Below, one piece after another: positions 44,062-52,768 of a DNA stretch of 63,456 bases. The notes beneath the pieces are model-generated. The model was not told the origin of the DNA. It saw nothing but the letters and a program-made list of their open reading frames with translations, and did not search any database. How positions within the stretch are numbered: position 1 is the stretch's first letter; every line of letters starts with the position of its first letter. The position numbers were made by a program, and so were the translations under genes. Origin of the DNA: an uncultured Clostridia bacterium (lineage in GTDB: Bacteria > Bacillota > Clostridia > TANB77 > CAG-508); the NCBI GenBank assembly GCA_934167495.1, contig CAKPKP010000010.1, positions 1 to 63,456 on the forward strand. Direction: 5' to 3'.

Positions 44062-44493
44062 ATGGAGAATGCGTCAAAAGCTTTAATTATAGCTGGTGCT
44101 ATATTAATATCAATAGTTTTAATAGCAGTAGGTGTTATGGTAGTAAGTGCAGCAAATGCTCCAGTTGAAACAGCTGGATCAAAGATGTCAGATATTGATA
44201 AACAAATATTTAACAGAGATTATACAGCTTATATTGGAGATAAGAAATCAGGAAGTAAAGTAGTTTCATTACTTCAAGCTATTCAAGCAAATAATTCAAA
44301 TGAAGAGACTAAAGCTGAAATAAAGGTTACGTATGGTGAAGATCAGGATAAAATAGTTGCAAATGATATAGCTTCAATTATTAACAAAATTAAATCTGGA
44401 AAATATTACAAAGTCGAAGCAAATTATACTGATGGTATAATTGATACAATTACGATAACAAATTACACAAAATCAGAAAATTCAGGAAATTAA
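44062..44493 (+). CDS. Leaderless pilin-like protein 4, candidate major pilin
   Basis: The 143-residue product begins MENASKALIIAGAILISIVL followed by an alanine/valine-rich helix, then FNRDYTAYIGDKKSGSKVVSLLQAIQANNSNEE, again the shared motif. It is the smallest and most regular of the MENA group and has the strongest ribosome binding site of the set (AAAGGAGGA), so it is my choice for the major subunit; this ranking is an inference. No leader with a G/A-E cleavage site precedes the helix. Confidence 0.6.
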   Translation: MENASKALIIAGAILISIVLIAVGVMVVSAANAPVETAGSKMSDIDKQIFNRDYTAYIGDKKSGSKVVSLLQAIQANNSNEETKAEIKVTYGEDQDKIVANDIASIINKIKSGKYYKVEANYTDGIIDTITITNYTKSENSGN

Positions 44494-44521
44494 AATATGT
44501 AATAAATAAAGGAAGGGTATT

Positions 44522-45208
44522 ATGGAAGATGCTGTACAAGCTTTAAAAATGGCTTTTGCTGTATTTGTATTTGTTATTGCTATCTCAGTAGCATTTTATG
44601 TACTATCACAAGCAAAAGCAACATCAGAAACTATTTTCTATTCTTCAGATAGGACTAATTATTATGATAATGTAAAATCAGATAATAAAGTAACAAGAAA
44701 TGTTGGCCTAGAAACTGTAATACCCACTTTATATCGTTACTATAGAGAAAACTTTATGGTACAAATAATGAATTCAGATGGAACAATTTTACAAGTATTT
44801 GATACAACAACAGAATGGGAAGTTAGTAATGCGGCTAAAGTTATTGCAAAAAAAAGAAATGATAGACAAAACATTTTAATGAGTTTATATGGAGATAATA
44901 ACAAACCAACAAATATGTTTGGAGCTCCTTGGGTGGGTACTACAGATGAAGATGCTAAAGCAAGAATTGATTTATATATAAAAGGCGGAAAAGGTTATAT
45001 AAATAATGCATTAGTAGACTATACGAATAACGGATTGTTTAGTAATGGTGGTATTAAAGAAACTACACAATTTGAAGAAATTTTTACGGAATATCAATTT
45101 AGTGGACAAACAATTTCAGATGAAGATGGTGAATATGAATTGATAGGAGATAAAAGAGGAAGTAAAAAAATTGTAATAACATATAAAGTTATAGAAAATA
45201 ATGAATAA
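44522..45208 (+). CDS. Pilin-like protein 5, MEDA-type N-terminus
   Basis: The 228-residue product starts MEDAVQALKMAFAVFVFVIAISVAFYVLSQ, similar in layout to the MENA proteins but with a more hydrophobic helix, and then a large extracytoplasmic part including SSDRTNYYDNVKSDNKVTRNVGLETVIPTLYRYYREN and a C-terminal strand-rich end. I infer a minor pilin or tip-associated subunit. It follows the candidate major pilin by 28 bp with a GGAAGGG site. Confidence 0.5.
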   Translation: MEDAVQALKMAFAVFVFVIAISVAFYVLSQAKATSETIFYSSDRTNYYDNVKSDNKVTRNVGLETVIPTLYRYYRENFMVQIMNSDGTILQVFDTTTEWEVSNAAKVIAKKRNDRQNILMSLYGDNNKPTNMFGAPWVGTTDEDAKARIDLYIKGGKGYINNALVDYTNNGLFSNGGIKETTQFEEIFTEYQFSGQTISDEDGEYELIGDKRGSKKIVITYKVIENNE

Positions 45209-45229
45209 TAACTTTTAGGAGGTTTTAAT

Positions 45230-45760
45230 ATGAGTGATACTTTAATTACAATAATTGCAATATTTTTAGCGGCAATACTAATGTTTGTATTTCCATTATT
45301 ATCTGTTTCAGAAAGAACAGATGATATATCACAATTAGCAGTACAAACAGCAACATCAGAATTTGTAAATAATGCTAGAACAACAGGAAAAATTACTTTA
45401 GATGAATATTCAGCATTTGTTCAAACATTAGCTGCAACAGGAAATAGTTATGATATAGAAATGGAAGTAAAACACTTAGACGAAAATATAGGAAAAAAAT
45501 CTGAATGGACAAACAAACAAGTTATAGGTGAAAATGTATATTATTCAGTTTATACTACACAAATAGAAAATGAATTATATAAAGATGGAACAAATGCATA
45601 TACAATGAAATCAGGAGATGTATTTTCTGTTAGTGTAAAAAACACTAATACAACAATTTCACAATCATTAAGAAATTTCTTCTATTCAATTTCAGGAAAT
45701 AGTACAGCAACAGTTGCAGCTCAAAGTACAGGAATGGTAACTGGAAACGGAAATATTTAA
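45230..45760 (+). CDS. Pilin-like or TadE-like minor protein 6
   Basis: The 176-residue product has one N-terminal hydrophobic helix (LITIIAIFLAAILMFVFPLL, residues 5-24) followed by SVSERTDDISQLAVQTATSEFVNNARTTGKITLDEYSAFVQTLAATGNSYDIEMEVKH. The helix plus a glutamine/threonine-rich stalk, and the text about a repeated sampling helix (DEYSAFVQTL), resemble TadE/TadG-like minor pilins in other Gram-positive Tad loci, but I cannot name a family. It has a TAGGAGG site. Confidence 0.5.
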   Translation: MSDTLITIIAIFLAAILMFVFPLLSVSERTDDISQLAVQTATSEFVNNARTTGKITLDEYSAFVQTLAATGNSYDIEMEVKHLDENIGKKSEWTNKQVIGENVYYSVYTTQIENELYKDGTNAYTMKSGDVFSVSVKNTNTTISQSLRNFFYSISGNSTATVAAQSTGMVTGNGNI

Positions 45761-45782
45761 GTTATAAAGGAATGTATATTAA

Positions 45783-47951
45783 ATGAATTTACAAGGGTTA
45801 ACTGTTATTTTTGCAATAATATTATTACCAATTATTATAGTAGTATCTGTCTATTTGCAAGGGCAAATAGACACTATTGCGTTACAAACAAAGTATGATA
45901 ATATGCTTTTAGATTCTACTCATGATGCGGTAATAGCACTGGAAAATAATATAGCAAATGAAGATTTATCAACCGTTTCAGATTCTTTAAGAAGTATGAT
46001 AGAGGCATCAACAAATGTGTTTATGAATAATATAGCTACTAATATGGGGTTATCTAATGCGGCTGAAAGTTATATAAGACCATATATTCCAGCTTTATTA
46101 TATACATTATATGATGGTTTTTATATATATTCTCCAACAAGTGTTCCTGAAATATATACTAATAGTGATGGTGTAGCTCTTAGAGTTGGAGATACAGATG
46201 ATAGTGGAAATACAGTTTCTGCAGATGGCAAAAAAACAGCAGACAATTATGGACAAATAGTTTATAAGACAAAAGACGGAAAATATACAACAGATTTAAA
46301 TAAAGCTGAAAAACATATAAAATATGTACTAAAATCTTATATGTATTATAATGCAAATTATGTTGGTAGTAATTATAACATTTCTGTAAATTATTCATTA
46401 GATAACTATATTTCATTATCTGGAACAATAGGTGATGTATATTATTCTAAATCTGGATATTTAATAAATCCAGATAAAGTTAGAAGTTTAGTTTTAGTGA
46501 ATAATATTACTGATGAAGGAAAAATAGAAGGAATAGAATTTAATCCAACTGGAAGTTCTTTAAATAATAAAGAAGAAGTTTTTTATAAAAAATATGGTTC
46601 AATAATAAATAATATGCCAAGTGATAAGAATTTATTATCATTTAAAGATGAAGCAATAATTGAAGATTTTTGCAAACTAGATGGAATACAACTTAAAGTG
46701 ACATTAAATGATGGTATCGAGATTTCAAATTGTGATAGTAATTTTCCAACAGAAAAAAAAGATGAACTTATTTCTCAAGCAACAGATGCAATATGTTATT
46801 ATGGAAAGGCTAAAATATTTTCAGATTGGGTAAATGAAAATTTAAAAATGATAAATCCAAGTGATGAAAATGTACTTAATAATATAGCTTTTGAATATTC
46901 TACTACGTTTTTAAAAGAAGAAAAAGGAATAGAAGCTTTAAAAATAGATTCTAATATATTTGATTTAGATAGTAATGATCCAGAAGATATTACATCAGAT
47001 TTTTGGGAACATAAAAGAGAAGTAATAAAAAGTTCTATTCAATACAATTTGAACTTAGCAATATCAAATTACAGCAGTATATCATCTAATCAAGATTATC
47101 AAATGCCAATATTATCTGAAACAGAATGGGATAAAGTATTATCAAATATTTCTATGGTATCATTTATGCAAGATTTACCGTGTAAAGGAAAAACATATAA
47201 TAATTATGCAATAGTAACTAGTGCAAACTCAGAATTAATAGTAATACCAAATAATTTATATTATGTTCCTGCTGAGCAAGGAGATAATGCAATTCAAACA
47301 AACTCTGACGGAAGTGTGAGGAGTGAGAATAAAGAATATGAGTATCATAGAATAGATTGTGAGAAGTTGTCAGATTCAGCTTATTATTTAGGCTATCGTA
47401 GTATAGAATATTTGTATGATAGAAAATATGAAAACAAACAATATGAATATGATCATAAAAATTTTGCATGTTATTATTGTATAGTAACAGGAAATTATAC
47501 TAAAAATGCATTAGATGAAAATAGAAAAAGAGCATATTATACAGTACTTGGAAAAGAAAGAAATAATTTATATAAAACAACAGCTACTGTAGATAATTAT
47601 GGGTTTGAAGTCACGGACTTTGGAAAGAGTAATAATATAGGAAATGATGGAACGCTTACTATAAAGTGTTCAAGACCGTTAGATAAAGTAAGAAGTATAG
47701 AAGTTGTAATTACAAAAACAGAAATAGCAACTAAAAGAACGCAAAATTTAACTAAATTTGTATTAGAAATAGGAGATGTTTCTACAGAAGTACAGATAAA
47801 TGCAAATAAAAATACAACTCAAACAATAGTATGGGATAATATAGCTTCAAAAGATACAACTACAAATACAAGTAAAACAAAAACTCTTAAAATAACAGCA
47901 AATGATTTAACAACTTGCAATATTGCATCAGTAAAAGTAATATATAAATAG
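45783..47951 (+). CDS. Large membrane-anchored extracytoplasmic protein ending the pilus locus
   Basis: The 722-residue product has one N-terminal helix (LTVIFAIILLPIIIVVSVYL, residues 5-24) and then a QIDTIALQTKYDNMLLDSTHDAVIALENN helix of the type that follows the membrane segment in TadG/TadE-like proteins. The remainder is a long extracytoplasmic region ending in beta-rich repeats (DNYGFEVTDFGKSNN, LTIKCSRPLDKVRSIEVVI). I do not recognise a catalytic motif. Size and position suggest a tip adhesin or stalk protein; that is inference. Confidence 0.5.
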   Translation: MNLQGLTVIFAIILLPIIIVVSVYLQGQIDTIALQTKYDNMLLDSTHDAVIALENNIANEDLSTVSDSLRSMIEASTNVFMNNIATNMGLSNAAESYIRPYIPALLYTLYDGFYIYSPTSVPEIYTNSDGVALRVGDTDDSGNTVSADGKKTADNYGQIVYKTKDGKYTTDLNKAEKHIKYVLKSYMYYNANYVGSNYNISVNYSLDNYISLSGTIGDVYYSKSGYLINPDKVRSLVLVNNITDEGKIEGIEFNPTGSSLNNKEEVFYKKYGSIINNMPSDKNLLSFKDEAIIEDFCKLDGIQLKVTLNDGIEISNCDSNFPTEKKDELISQATDAICYYGKAKIFSDWVNENLKMINPSDENVLNNIAFEYSTTFLKEEKGIEALKIDSNIFDLDSNDPEDITSDFWEHKREVIKSSIQYNLNLAISNYSSISSNQDYQMPILSETEWDKVLSNISMVSFMQDLPCKGKTYNNYAIVTSANSELIVIPNNLYYVPAEQGDNAIQTNSDGSVRSENKEYEYHRIDCEKLSDSAYYLGYRSIEYLYDRKYENKQYEYDHKNFACYYCIVTGNYTKNALDENRKRAYYTVLGKERNNLYKTTATVDNYGFEVTDFGKSNNIGNDGTLTIKCSRPLDKVRSIEVVITKTEIATKRTQNLTKFVLEIGDVSTEVQINANKNTTQTIVWDNIASKDTTTNTSKTKTLKITANDLTTCNIASVKVIYK

Positions 47952-47953
47952 AA

Positions 47954-47985
47954 AAATCCCTGTGCATAAGCACAGGGATTAGTTT
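47954..47985. terminator. Bidirectional terminator between the pilus locus and the Spo0A-like genes
   Basis: AATCCCTGTGC (47954-47964) pairs perfectly with GCACAGGGATT (47969-47979) around ATAA; A residues precede it and TTTT follows, so it can serve both convergent transcripts. Confidence 0.8.
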
Positions 47986-47997
47986 TATCTAATAGAA

Positions 47998-48678
47998 TTA
48001 ACACTCTAATCTAGCTAAAACAGTAGTAATAATAACTTTAGCAGTAGGTTTAATATCATTTGTAAAATAAAAGAAATCAGCAACAGTATTTAAAGTTTTA
48101 TCTATACAATTTCTATTATACATTTCATTAATAGACTTAACAATAACCCATTTAACATTAATAGCAGATGTATTATATTTTTCAGCAACTATAGGATAAA
48201 CCATTTTTTCTAAATTTTCATAAAGAAGTTCATTTTTATGTTCATATGTATACAAAATACTCTCAATTAAAAATTTAGTGCCTGCTCTGCAAAAATTAAA
48301 TTTAAGCCTAGAAAAAATATTAATAATTTTTTCTTTAGTTTGGGCAAAATCATTTTGTTCAATAAGTTCATTTACTCTTTTTTCAATAAGTCTAATATTA
48401 GTGCTTTTTAAATAATATTTTTTTATAGCAGACTTACTAGGGTTTTCAGTAAATGGAATAATAGATGGTACATGTTCTAATTTTTTAAAAGCATCAACAT
48501 TTACCATATCTGTATCAATTATAGCAATATGTGGTCTGTAATTTTTTATAGCATTTATCGTTTCATCATTATTTGTCGTAATATCAATTAATCTCATCCT
48601 TTCATTATTTCTAACAACGGTGCTAATAATACTTTTTGCAAATCTTAAATCAGCATCACCAATTAAAAGTGTAACCAT
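47998..48678 (-). CDS. Spo0A-like regulator with altered receiver, paralogue 1
   Basis: The 226-residue protein has a receiver-like domain (residues 1-115: LLIGDADLRFAKSII, and IAIIDTDM with Asp55 where Spo0A has its phosphorylated Asp) and a Spo0A C-terminal domain: GTKFLIESILYTYEHKNELLYENLEKMVYPIVAEKYNTSAINVKWVIVKSINEMYNRN, which aligns with the TKxLYPxIAxKYxTTxxxVERAIRHAIExAW region of Spo0A. The acid pair (DD) is reduced to one Asp and the recognition helix lacks the Spo0A E-R-A-I-R-H residues. It follows paralogue 2 by 23 bp with an AGGAGG site. The target is unknown. Confidence 0.75.
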   Translation of the reverse strand: MVTLLIGDADLRFAKSIISTVVRNNERMRLIDITTNNDETINAIKNYRPHIAIIDTDMVNVDAFKKLEHVPSIIPFTENPSKSAIKKYYLKSTNIRLIEKRVNELIEQNDFAQTKEKIINIFSRLKFNFCRAGTKFLIESILYTYEHKNELLYENLEKMVYPIVAEKYNTSAINVKWVIVKSINEMYNRNCIDKTLNTVADFFYFTNDIKPTAKVIITTVLARLEC

Positions 48679-48701
48679 ATAATAACCTCCTCAAAAATAA
48701 T

Positions 48702-49385
48702 TTATTTTTTACATAAATATTGCAAAATATTAACAATAACCAACTTAGGAGTCGGTTTAATTTGATCATCAAAATAAAAATAATCAAATAAAACATTTGT
48801 TGTGTTGTCAATATAATTTTTATTGTACATATCTTGTACCGCACTAATAATACATTTTCTAACATTGCTCACACCAGTATGATATTTATTTGCTACATAA
48901 GGATAAACATTTCTTTCTAAATTTTCATAAATATTAGATTCTATATTTTCATAAGAATATAAAATGCTATCAATTAAAAACAAACTACCATTTCTAGAAA
49001 AATCAAATTTTAATTTTCCTAAAACATTAATAAGTTTTTCTTTAGCTTTAGAAAAATCATTAGAATTAATAATTTCATTAAGATTTTTTTCAATCAATTC
49101 AGTGTTCTTTGCTTTTAATAAGCATTTAGTTGAATCTACTTTAGTAGATTCAGAGGTTACAAAAATAAAATATGGTAATTTTTTTAGTTCTTTAATTTTT
49201 GAGATATCAATAATATCAATATTAAGAATACAGATATCTGGAGTATAATCTTTGATAATATTGAAAGTTTCTTTTGTTGAAGTACCAATATCGATTAATC
49301 GAATATTTTCATTTTTTCTAACAATATTGCGAATAATTCTTCTAGCAAATTTTAAATCTGAATCTGAAATTAATAAAGTAATCAT
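48702..49385 (-). CDS. Spo0A-like regulator with Asn at the phosphorylation site, paralogue 2
   Basis: The 227-residue protein is clearly related to its neighbour (LLISDSDLKFARRII; NGSLFLIDSILYSYENIESNIYENLERNVYPYVANKYHTGVSNVRKCIISAVQDMYNKN). In the receiver-like domain the residue aligned with the phospho-aspartate is Asn55 (ICILNIDI), so ordinary phosphorylation should not occur. The DNA-binding helix again departs from Spo0A. It is the first gene of the minus-strand pair and is divergent from spoIVB; a perfect 0A box lies about 37 bp upstream. Confidence 0.75.
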   Translation of the reverse strand: MITLLISDSDLKFARRIIRNIVRKNENIRLIDIGTSTKETFNIIKDYTPDICILNIDIIDISKIKELKKLPYFIFVTSESTKVDSTKCLLKAKNTELIEKNLNEIINSNDFSKAKEKLINVLGKLKFDFSRNGSLFLIDSILYSYENIESNIYENLERNVYPYVANKYHTGVSNVRKCIISAVQDMYNKNYIDNTTNVLFDYFYFDDQIKPTPKLVIVNILQYLCKK

Positions 49386-49421
49386 TAGGCATCCTCCTCT
49401 TACATAAAATAAAACGCATTA

Positions 49422-49430
49422 TTCGACAAA
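49422..49430 (-). promoter_or_regulatory. Perfect 0A box between the Spo0A-like pair and spoIVB
   Basis: On the minus strand this reads TTTGTCGAA, the B. subtilis Spo0A-box consensus TTTGTCRAA. It lies between divergent start codons (49385 minus, 49504 plus), so it could control either direction. Confidence 0.6.
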
Positions 49431-49503
49431 AAGTTACACCTTTTTATAAAAATTTATTTAATAAAAAAATTTTAATTGGTTATTATAAATTTAAGAGGTT
49501 AAA

Positions 49504-50679
49504 ATGAAAAAAATAATTATTTATATATGTATTTTTTTATTATTAATAGTACTTGCATATACTTGCAATATAAGCAATATTCCGAGTTCTGTAATCTTAT
49601 TAGAAGGAGAAACTTTAAGTTTGAATACTTTATTTGGAGTTAAAACAGTACAAGCATCTTCAAACATAGCTGAAAGCAATAATAATAAAGTTAATATAGA
49701 ATTAAGCTTTTTAGGTGGCTTTACTTTAAAACAAATTGATGTAAATGTGCTTCCAGAAACTAAAGTTGTACCAGTTGGAAAAGTAATAGGATTAAAGCTA
49801 TATACAAATGGAGTATTAATTGTAGGAATGACAGAAATAGATGGAGAGAAACCTTACGAATATACAGGATTAAAAGAAGGAGATACAATATTAGAAATTA
49901 ACAATACAGAAATAGACTCAATAGAAAAATTGAAAGAAGTAGTAAATAAATCTAATGGAGAAGAATTAGAATTAAAATATTTAAGAGATGGAACTATATC
50001 TGTTTCAAATATAAAACCAGTGCAAACAAATACAGACGAATATAAGTTAGGATTATGGGTAAGAGATGCTGCAACAGGAGTTGGAACTATAACATACTAC
50101 GAACCTGAAAGTGGCAAATTTGCTGCACTAGGTCATGGAATAGTAGATGTTGATACAGATAAATTAATAGATATAGAAAGTGGGGAAGTTGTTACATCAA
50201 GTATAGTTGCAATAAAAAAAGGAGAACAAGGAATTCCAGGAGAAATAAAAGGTACAATAATGAATCAAACAAATATAGGGGAAGTAACAAAAAATACTGA
50301 CTTTGGAATTTATGGAAATCTAACTAATACAGCAAGTTTAAATATTAATTCCCAAAAAGCTATAGATGTAGCTTTAAGAAGTGAAATAAAAACAGGCAAT
50401 GCTAAAGTTTTATGTACATTAGAAAATGGAGTAACAAAAGAATACGATATTGAAATAAAAAAAATATATGCAAATAACAATTCAGATAATAAAAGCATGT
50501 TAATAAAAGTTACAGATGAAGATTTATTAAATCAAACAGGAGGAATAATAAGAGGATTATCGGGAGCACCAATAATTCAAAATGGCAAATTCTGTGGAGC
50601 TGTAACTCATGTGTTAGTTTCAGATCCAACAATGGGATATGCTGTTTTTGGAGACCTAATGATTAAAGAAATGAACTAA
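49504..50679 (+). CDS. spoIVB: SpoIVB serine peptidase (S55 family)
   Basis: SpoIVB is secreted into the intermembrane space of the forespore and triggers sigma-K activation by cutting SpoIVFA. The 391 residues contain an N-terminal signal anchor (residues 3-19), a PDZ domain (YTGLKEGDTILEINNTEIDSIEKLKEVV) and the S55 peptidase domain with the histidine in AALGHGI and the serine in GIIRGLSGAPIIQNGKFCGAVTHV (family consensus GMSGSPI, here Ala after Gly). DPTMGYAVFGD near the end is also typical. In Bacilli and Clostridia spoIVB is commonly followed by spo0A; here spo0A is 6.7 kb downstream. Confidence 0.93.
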   Translation: MKKIIIYICIFLLLIVLAYTCNISNIPSSVILLEGETLSLNTLFGVKTVQASSNIAESNNNKVNIELSFLGGFTLKQIDVNVLPETKVVPVGKVIGLKLYTNGVLIVGMTEIDGEKPYEYTGLKEGDTILEINNTEIDSIEKLKEVVNKSNGEELELKYLRDGTISVSNIKPVQTNTDEYKLGLWVRDAATGVGTITYYEPESGKFAALGHGIVDVDTDKLIDIESGEVVTSSIVAIKKGEQGIPGEIKGTIMNQTNIGEVTKNTDFGIYGNLTNTASLNINSQKAIDVALRSEIKTGNAKVLCTLENGVTKEYDIEIKKIYANNNSDNKSMLIKVTDEDLLNQTGGIIRGLSGAPIIQNGKFCGAVTHVLVSDPTMGYAVFGDLMIKEMN

Positions 50680-50717
50680 TTTTAAAATAGTAAAATTAGT
50701 AAATTAATTAGCGATTA

Positions 50718-50746
50718 TTGACATATTTTCATTGCAATAATATAAT
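50718..50746 (+). promoter_or_regulatory. First promoter upstream of murC
   Basis: TTGACA (50718-50723), 17 bp, TATAAT (50741-50746). It lies in the 267-bp gap after spoIVB. Confidence 0.7.
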
Positions 50747-50834
50747 AAAGTAAGTTTATTGAGTTAAACTTAGAATAAAAAAGAATAATAAGAATTTTTG
50801 CAATTTTATACAAAAAAAGAAAGACATAAAATTA

Positions 50835-50902
50835 TTGAATTTGTATATATATAAGTGTATAATAAATTATTGGATAGAAAAGTAAATTTTTATCCAATAA
50901 TT
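50835..50902 (+). promoter_or_regulatory. Second promoter of murC with a following hairpin
   Basis: TTGAAT (50835-50840), 17 bp, TATAAT (50858-50863). A 12-bp perfect stem AATTATTGGATA (50865-50876) with TATCCAATAATT (50891-50902) follows in the 5' leader. Confidence 0.6.
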
Positions 50903-50946
50903 ATTTTGATAAAATAATTACATAAGTTAATCGAGGGGGCTTTGAT

Positions 50947-52329
50947 TTGAAATTTGAATTTGATAATATGGATAAATATAAACATATACATTTAATAGGA
51001 ATAGGCGGAATCAGTATGAGTGCTATAGCTGAAACAATGAAGAGTTTTGGTTATACTGTTACAGGGTCTGATAGACAACAAAGTAGTATAACAGACAATT
51101 TAATATCTACAGGTATTCCTGTTGTAATAGGTAGTGATTTAGAAAATTCTAAAAAAGCAGATTTGATTGTATATTCTGCAGCAATAAAAGAGGATGACCC
51201 AGAAATTATCACTGCAAAAGAAAATGATGTATGCTTAGTAGATAGAGGAACTTTTGTAGGATATTTAACAAAAAAATATAAAGAATCAATATGTATATCA
51301 GGAACACATGGTAAAACAACAACAACATCAATGATATCATTATGTTTCTTAGAAGCAAAATACGACCCAACAATACAAGTAGGAGCTATATTAAAACAAA
51401 TTGATGGAAATTATAAAATAGGAAATAGCGATTACTTTATATTAGAAGCTTGTGAATATAAGAGAAATTTTTTAAAGTTTTTCCCAAAAACAGAAGTAGT
51501 ATTAAATATAGATAATGATCACCTAGATTACTTTAAAACATTTGAAAATATAAAAAATACATTTATTGATTATGCAAAACTTTTGCCAAGTGACGGAATA
51601 TTAGTTACAAATGCAGATGACAAAAACTGTTTAGAATTATTAAATAATACAAAAGCTACATGTTATACATATGCTATAAACAATAAAGATGCTAATTATA
51701 TAGCAGAAGATATAGTATTTGATGAAAATGGATTTGCAAAATACAAATTATATAAAGATGGAAAATATGTAACAGATATAAAATTATCTGTAGCTGGAAT
51801 GCACAATGTTTTAAATAGTTTAGCTTGTATAGCAGTTTGTTTGGCATATAAAATAAATATAGAAGTAATAAAATCAGCATTAAGTAAATTTACAGGAGCA
51901 CATAGAAGATTAGAATATGTAGGAACATATAATGGAGCAAACATATTTGATGACTATGGACATCATCCAACAGAAATAAATGCAACATGTAATGCAATAA
52001 AGAATAAGAGTTATAATAAATCTTGGGTTATATTCCAACCTCATACTTATAGTAGAACAAAAAATCATTTGAAAGAATTTGCAGAAGCTTTAACAGGTTT
52101 TGATAATATAATTGTTACAGACATTTATGCTGCTAGAGAAACAAATACTTTTGGAATAAGTTCTTTAGATTTAGTAAATAAGATAAAAGAATTAGGAAAA
52201 GAAGCAATATATATAAAAGATTTTAAAGAAATAGAAAATTATATAAAAAATAATGTAGAAAAAAATGATTTAGTATTAACTTTAGGCGCTGGAACAGTAT
52301 TAGATATAGGATATTCTATTGTAAAATAA
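50947..52329 (+). CDS. murC: UDP-N-acetylmuramate--L-alanine ligase
   Basis: MurC adds L-alanine to UDP-MurNAc, the first amino-acid step of peptidoglycan precursor synthesis. IHLIGIGGISMSAIAETMKSFGYTVTGSD is the N-terminal UDP-binding motif; the ATP-binding loop is ISGTHGKTTTTSMIS; the central domain has EACEYKRNFLKFFP and DNDHLDYF; the C-terminal domain has FDDYGHHPTEI. The length is 460 residues. It starts with TTG 7 bp after GAGGGGG and stands alone downstream of spoIVB. Confidence 0.96.
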   Translation: MKFEFDNMDKYKHIHLIGIGGISMSAIAETMKSFGYTVTGSDRQQSSITDNLISTGIPVVIGSDLENSKKADLIVYSAAIKEDDPEIITAKENDVCLVDRGTFVGYLTKKYKESICISGTHGKTTTTSMISLCFLEAKYDPTIQVGAILKQIDGNYKIGNSDYFILEACEYKRNFLKFFPKTEVVLNIDNDHLDYFKTFENIKNTFIDYAKLLPSDGILVTNADDKNCLELLNNTKATCYTYAINNKDANYIAEDIVFDENGFAKYKLYKDGKYVTDIKLSVAGMHNVLNSLACIAVCLAYKINIEVIKSALSKFTGAHRRLEYVGTYNGANIFDDYGHHPTEINATCNAIKNKSYNKSWVIFQPHTYSRTKNHLKEFAEALTGFDNIIVTDIYAARETNTFGISSLDLVNKIKELGKEAIYIKDFKEIENYIKNNVEKNDLVLTLGAGTVLDIGYSIVK

Positions 52330-52358
52330 AAAAATAAAAATAATATGTAAAAAATAGA

Positions 52359-52383
52359 AGGAAAAAAATTTTTTTTGACGAAT
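52359..52383 (+). promoter_or_regulatory. Candidate sigma-H promoter of spoVG
   Basis: AGGAAAA (52359-52365) is followed after about 14 bp by CGAAT (52379-52383), matching the sigma-H pattern AGGAwWT...GAAT. spoVG is a classical sigma-H target in B. subtilis. The sequence TTTGACGAA, one base from a 0A box, overlaps the -10 region. Confidence 0.5.
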
Positions 52384-52454
52384 ATATAAATATACATATA
52401 AAACACAAAAGATTATATGTAAAATTTTTTAAATCATTGGAAGGCGGTGCACAA

Positions 52455-52730
52455 ATGCAAATAACAGATGTACGTTTAAAAAAAGTTAATTCAGAGAACA
52501 GAATGAAAGCTGTTGCTTCTGTAACATTCGATAATGAATTCGTAATTCATGATATCAAAGTTATCGAAAGTCAAAATGGATTATTTATAGCTATGCCAAG
52601 TAGAAAAGTTCCAAACGGAGAATTCAAGGATATAGCTCATCCAATCAATGCTGAAACTAGAGAAAAAATTCAATCAGCTATCTTAGAAGCTTATGAGGCT
52701 CCAGATGCAGAAGAAGGATCAGCAGAATAA
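52455..52730 (+). CDS. spoVG: SpoVG RNA/DNA-binding regulator
   Basis: SpoVG is a small nucleic-acid-binding regulator needed for spore-stage septation control. MQITDVRLKKVNSENRMKAVASVTFDNEFVIHDIKVIESQNGLFIAMPSRKVPNGEFKDIAHPIN is the complete family signature. With ATG 52455 (8 bp after AAGGCGG) it has 91 residues; the frame opens earlier at TTG 52437, before the binding site. A terminator follows. Confidence 0.96.
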   Translation: MQITDVRLKKVNSENRMKAVASVTFDNEFVIHDIKVIESQNGLFIAMPSRKVPNGEFKDIAHPINAETREKIQSAILEAYEAPDAEEGSAE

Positions 52731-52742
52731 TAAATGTATAAT

Positions 52743-52768
52743 AAAGGGCACTTTTAGTGCTCTTTTTT
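52743..52768 (+). terminator. Terminator after spoVG
   Basis: AGGGCAC pairs with GTGCTCT around TTTTA, with one G-U pair, then TTTTT. Confidence 0.75.
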
